From contig CP141143.1 in assembly GCA_035235625.1 (NCBI GenBank), forward strand, positions 12,445,092 to 12,509,091: DNA of 64,000 nucleotides, in the 5' to 3' direction. The first letter of the stretch is position 1, and every line of letters begins with the position of its first letter. The translations under genes were made by a program, and so were the position numbers. This document shows, one piece after another, positions 58,925 to 64,000 of this stretch. This stretch comes from Saururus chinensis. Its lineage: Eukaryota; Streptophyta; Magnoliopsida; Piperales; Saururaceae. The notes under the pieces are model-generated. The model searched no databases and was not told where the DNA came from. It saw only the letters and a list, made by a program, of their open reading frames with translations.

Positions 58925-61900
58925 CTAAAGCAAGTTTTGAGTGCCTTGAGGTGCCGTACTCTGCGAGACGCCACCAATGAAGGGATCACCAAATGGGTTA
59001 CTGCTTCCTATCTGTTGTTGCGGCTGAGACTGATACAGTTGGTACTGCTGATATTGTTGGTATGGTTGGTATGGCTGCATCATCATCATATGCTGTTGAT
59101 ATTGTTGCTTCTGTTGCTCTGCCATTTGCGCCATCTGGACATTTGCTGGTGGCGCAATGCTGTTTGACATGGCAAACGGGTCGCTTAGTTCAAATGGATT
59201 GGAGCCTGAGGATACTCCATACGTAACGTTCTGCTGCTGTTGTCTCCTTACTTCCCCATCCTCATACAAGCTATCAAGCAAAAGCTTGTCAAACCCACCG
59301 GCCTAAGGCCAAAAAAATTTCCAATTTAGTTCAAATTATCCAAAGATGAGGCCAATAAAGTCACAAAGACACATAAGGTGGCAAAGATAACCAAGTCAAG
59401 TAAACACAATTTATAAGTTACAGTACTAAAAACACATGAAGAGTATATCCTATCTCAAGTGTAAAATTGGAGCCAAATTCCCCGAAGATTTTTGGAAAAG
59501 TCCGAAGTAGCCAACAAGAAAGACAAGCAAAAGAGGCACAAACCAATTTGCTTTCAATCATATGACTTGCATTGCTACTGGGAGTTGTAACTAGTGCCAG
59601 CTCCCAGCCTGAAGTCCCCATCTCCGGGAGCCCACCAGTTGCTTGCTTTGATTCATTACCTGGAAATAGTTATAAAGGAGGACTCTATGTAAGGACAACA
59701 AAAATTTGGCTTTTAAAGAATGCTGAAATAGATTCTCACAAGTACACATGGATTGGTCATTTAACATGAGACTAACCAGGTGGAACTATGGCTAAAGCCA
59801 ATGCGTTGCTTTCCTCCAGAGCAACTGCATCAGGATTTACCTCATTCAAACCCTGAGTAAGAAAGCCTAATATTAAAATTTTGCCAGACTGCATGCTAAC
59901 ATCATATTCACAACACATCCTTATGTTCAAAACTCACCAGAAAATCTACATTATCTGCACGTTGTGGGGGTTCAGGTTTAACCTCACTATTAATAAGAGG
60001 AGGTTCGGTTGTCTCTTCACTTAGTTTTTCCTCACCTTCAGAAGAATCTTTTACACTCTGTGGAGCTGATGGCTCTTCCAGTTTAGGCAACAAGTTTATC
60101 TCTTGGTATTCCTGGTGCAAGAGCAAAAAACCAGTTCAGTACAGTTTTCAAGCATTCCCCCAAATTCATTAAATGTAGGCAAACCTATTTCTATGAATAA
60201 CTTTTTTAGATGAAAAAAAAAATATCAAGCAACCAGAAAAAAATTTCTTGTATCAAAGCAAACAAATGGGAGTTATGCCCAGGGACCAATATTACAGATC
60301 AACATTCATATATGAAGTCAAAATACAAGCAAATATCATATACAAACCAGTTTTTTATTTGAAACAGAACCAGCACGTGGTGCTTCACGAATGTATTCTT
60401 CCATAGTTGCAAGAAAAGAGGGAGGTGGCTGCAAAAATTAAAGCATAGAAATTAATACAAAATTATTTTTTCTAGGCAATTCAGCTCAAGAATATGCATG
60501 AAAGTAAAGTGACCTGTTGTAGCGTAGGGAACTGGAAATTTCTAGCAAGATCAAGACCTTTACAGAAATCATAAAAGTCAGAAAGATGTTCAGCCTGTTA
60601 AAAGAACAAGAAACAGAACTTAAAGACAGGTCTATCATTTCAATAAATTACTTCACAACACAAGTACTGCAATGAACAGACATTGCTAAAGAGTTGTGTT
60701 TGAAACCTGTTGGCCAGATCTTTTATAGATATTCAGTGCTTTAACAGCATCATGTCTAGACATCTCAAAAAACTGCAAAATTGGTCAAACATTTCAGGAT
60801 AAAGTGGAGAAATAGAACTATTACTTTTCACGTCAATTAGCAAGTCATAGTCATCTGTACCATATCCACAAGATTAATTATTCCGTCATTGATGGCACAG
60901 TATATTTTGAAACTCTCTTTCAACACCTGCATCACAAAAAATATGTAACTTAAAGAAAAGAAGTAACACTTAGGGGAAACAAATTGCAAAAAGTTCTAAA
61001 AATACTGTACGAGTCATAAAAGGATTAGTCAAACCTTATGCAGCTTAAAATAACAATTTCAGAAATAAGACACCGGGCTTTACTCATATATTTTATAATT
61101 CTGATGATATATACACATTCAACCAATGTAGAGACCACTACAAACTGAACAAACAAAGATAAACTTCATGTATGACAATTAGCCAAATATTCAGAAAAAG
61201 GTTGAAGCAAGAAAAGGGTTTCAGCGTGACAGTGATTTAACATGTTCCCATTTTCAAAGCGTGGAGTATAATGAGTTCCTGAAGGACTAACAGAAGTATC
61301 CCATTTTAATAGGGAATCAAAACATGAATTCAAGATCTTGCTTTTGTTGTATTGCTTTCCTATGTCAAAAATTCCAAAATGAGTTGAGAAATATCTAAAA
61401 ATGATTGCAGTCCTTTTTTTTTACAAGTAAAATTCTTTATCATCGACTTCTTGAAATGGACATCAGACAAACAGCCACCCAAAAGCCGCCGTAATAAAAA
61501 TCTCTCAAATGCATATTCACTTATGTCAAATGTTGCATTTCATCTTAGATTTGAAGCTGTATTTTTCTGACTTTATTGAGCTGTAATGTTTGACTTTAGG
61601 AAGTTATAAGCCCATATACATGGGCTGTTAACTGATGAATGGGATAGACAAAGATTTAAAAAAAAAACCTTGAGAGCTTACTATGAGTAACCTCCCTTGT
61701 TCGGTACTGGCTCTGAACAACCTCCAGTGGACCTAGGAGGATTGCTGCAGGTACGAACTCCAGCAGCTGTCCTTCGTCGGTGCTGACTCTGGCGAAATCC
61801 CTTCGCATTGACTCCAAGAAAAAATCATTCCTACATACATTTTCAACTTCATTCACTCTTTTATCTTTTCCTTACCCCATCCCCTCTACAACTATCTTCT

Positions 61901-64000
61901 ATAAATCTCTTCAGTTTGCCGCCATCATGTCATTAATCCTTCCTTTTCCACTGTCACATTATGGTGACCTTGTTGTATGCCTTTGCAATCCAGAGGCCCA
62001 AATCATCACTGTTTGAAGGGCAATAGATCATCCTCCTTCCTTTCATCCTACTGCAAAACTCTTAACGTCTGTTTGAATTTATGGAAAGCAGGGGAAAGGA
62101 AAGGAATTTTTTAAAAATTCCATAGTTTCCACTCTTTGGTGTAACAGGGAAGAGAAAATAAAGTGGAAACCAAGGGGAAAGGCTTGGAAAGTTAGGCCTC
62201 AAAATTTTCCACCCCTCAACCCATAGATTTTGGAAGAAACATTGGGGGTTGAGGACTCATGCCTTCAACCTTGTTGGTGCCAACCTTGCCACTACCTCCA
62301 TCACCACGATTGCCTTTGTTGCCAACACCACTGCAGCCACTACTTCCACCACCTCTAGTGAAGATAGTTGCAAGGTAAGCACTGTTTCTGCTGCTGTCAC
62401 TGCTTCCGTGGCCGCCACCATCGCCAACTCTACTACAGCTGCCACCGCCACCATTACAATCACCACCACCAACCACTAGTGCCACCGTTGTTGCTATCGG
62501 AAGTAGTGGTGGAGGCAGCAAAGGAGGAGGGATAGTTTTATCATTAAAAATATATATGGTACAATGATTTTCCAGTGAGTATGGTGGATGAGTTTTAATT
62601 TTTTACAGCACCATTGGTCCAACTAAACAACAACAAAAATTCAGAATTCTCATAGTTTCTCTTTCACCTAGATTCACTTTCTCTTTCCCTTTCTCTTTCT
62701 CCCAATTTCAACCAATCTTTATAGTCCCTTAATTGTTGCCAGCTTGTGTGCTTCAATTGTACCAAAAAGAAAGACAAGAGGTTGAAGACGATCTGACAAA
62801 AGGCATCCACCAACTCCTTTTTAACTACTGCAAAACAGTCTCACATTTGTTTTACGTCCAAGCATATACAACTACATAGTACAGAATTTGGGTTGTTTCA
62901 ACATGGGTCCCACAGTAGTTGACAATTACCCCACGGTAATTGATAGCTACTGACGTATAGTCTGCTGACCACCCTTTGAAAATAGGTTTGCTCACTTTTT
63001 GTTCCTGGGTTTCTAGCTTATTTTAAAAATACCGTCACATGCTTTATGTGCTGGCTTGTTCCTATTGCCTGCTACAACCCTTTTCTACTAGCCCATTAAC
63101 TGGATAAGACAATCTCCAATGCACTTAATGGATTTAAAATCATTAACTATTCAGATTTCTGTATTAACTGTACCCTTTACCCTAACCTAGAGGAATCCCT
63201 TGATTTCTCACAATCCTTGCATTAACTTCATTTCCTTAAACTCTTTAGTACATACAGTAATTGACTTTAGTTTTACATTGTTACTTTATTTGCAAAAACC
63301 ATCTTGTTGATCTTATTTTCATCTATTAGTGTCCTCCATCATCTTGCTTTTGTTCCTCCAGAGCCAAAATGTATGTTTATCTCCATTCACCATAAAAAAG
63401 CGCAAGCAACCATGAAAGTTTGCAGGAAATATGTCATCTATAATCCATCACACCCTAGTTTCCAGAAACTAATATGATCTTCCAGGCTAGTACTTAAACA
63501 ATTAGTAAGAACAGAACTTTTGCTCTTAAAAACGAAAAAATTATCAGCAAAAGCCATCAAGAATTATATAAAAATATTCCTTAATTTAAAAATCACATTT
63601 AATTTTTTTATTAAAAAATGCATACCAAAGCCAATGCATACTGTATGAGATAGTTGTGAAAGGCTCCTCCTTCAGGCTGAAAAAAATGCACAGAAATGAA
63701 CAACAAGGAAAGAACAACATAAAATTTTTAAAAAATATTGAAATTAAAAACACGAAGAACATGGATACTTCTATCTACAACTACTACAATAATATGATAT
63801 TAATCATCTAAGAGCCTGTATAAGGACTAATAGCATATCATTCTCAGTTATTGTGACTCTCTCGCCTTTCTCTGGTAATAAGAAAAATATATCAATTATA
63901 TAATAAAACAAAAAACTCAAACCAGCAATCACCTGACAGCCGACAAGGCGGTATAGTAGTTGTTGCAAAGCAGGCAATTGCTCCAAAAGTTCATCACGTC
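58925..64000 (-). CDS. ANTH-domain clathrin assembly protein (PICALM1/AP180-like), C-terminal part
   Basis: ANTH proteins bind PI(4,5)P2 and clathrin and sort VAMP-type SNAREs at the plasma membrane and trans-Golgi. Visible exons in transcript order: 63933 to beyond 64000, 63626-63676, 60861-60926, 60707-60772, 60514-60594, 60348-60428, 59938-60111, 59777-59852, 59544-59659 and 58925-59302. All keep frame with GT/AG introns. The ANTH part includes LPALQQLLYRLVGCQ, AFHNYLIQYALAL, ESFKIYCAINDGIINLVDMF, DFYDFCKGLDLARNFQFPTL and PPPSFLATMEEYIREAPR. An acidic linker follows, then GLNEVNPDAVALEESNALAL and a conserved GWELALVTTPSSN with AGGFDKLLLDSLYEDGEVRR. The last exon carries two NPF-DPF pairs (NPFELSDPF and NPFGDPF) for adaptor and EH-domain binding, in a Gln/Tyr/Met-rich tail. 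The match to the Arabidopsis At2g01600/At1g14910 type is close. The N-terminal lipid-binding residues lie beyond the right edge. Confidence 0.94.
60927..63625. other. Large (2.7 kb) intron of the ANTH gene
   Basis: This intron is far longer than the others in the gene, which are mostly about 80-250 bases. It includes a segment at about 61660-62000 with a TATA-like TTCTATAAATCTC and an ACC/GCC-triplet-rich stretch at 62249-62520 that yields Gly- or Thr-rich ORFs. These suggest inserted DNA, but I could not define element ends or a target duplication. Splice signals at both ends look normal. Confidence 0.55.

Noticed and set aside
62216..62521. Gly-rich ORF on the minus strand and Thr/Ala-rich ORF on the plus strand
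   Set aside because: Triplet-rich low-complexity DNA inside an intron of the ANTH gene; the protein-like look comes from composition.

Overview
This window is nuclear DNA from a flowering plant. The genes have short coding exons separated by AT-rich introns with GT/AG borders. Each one I could identify belongs to a plant protein family. The intergenic DNA holds solo LTRs, hAT-type and Stowaway-type MITEs, and microsatellites. I see no bacterial operon, CRISPR array, viral genome or organellar insertion. I could not fix the species or order from sequence alone.

Layout from left to right. Positions 175-347 (-) hold the first coding exon of an SBT2-type subtilase that continues off the left edge. 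Positions 5597-9331 (+) hold a complete 13-exon cryptochrome-DASH gene (CRY3-like). Tail to tail with it, at 10083-10428 (-), is a broken remnant of a nuclear gene for organellar ribosomal protein S16. Positions 15351-19738 (+) hold a complete five-exon TBC-domain Rab GTPase-activating protein. Positions 25444-32421 (-) hold a complete 12-exon Mediator subunit 8 gene, with a solo LTR in one intron. From 32.9 to 41.2 kb lies a nest of LTR retrotransposon remnants: an old element whose internal region and one LTR were each hit by a further solo LTR. Positions 44524-46712 carry an hAT-like element. Positions 47953-50390 (+) hold a RING-CH E3 ligase gene with two membrane segments. Positions 53225-54937 (-) hold a small two-exon gene, probably for an organelle-targeted protein of unknown function. 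At 55.8-56.4 kb are decayed pieces of a PPR gene (+) and a mercaptopyruvate sulfurtransferase gene (-). Positions 58925 to the right edge (-) hold an ANTH-domain clathrin assembly protein of the PICALM1 type, whose N-terminus is outside the window.

The genes do not form a pathway and look like independent housekeeping loci: photorepair, vesicle traffic (TBC GAP, ANTH adaptor), transcription (MED8), ubiquitination and proteolysis. Exon structures were worked out by hand. All five complete models close in frame: 581, 846, 593, 257 and 158 residues.

I did not find a convincing undescribed system. The observations most worth checking are a partial exon duplication in the RING-CH gene that has lost its splice acceptor, a nonsense-mutated S16 gene lacking its last exon, a possible intron-retention switch at the MED8 C-terminus, an upstream ORF that spans an intron, and the LTR nest.
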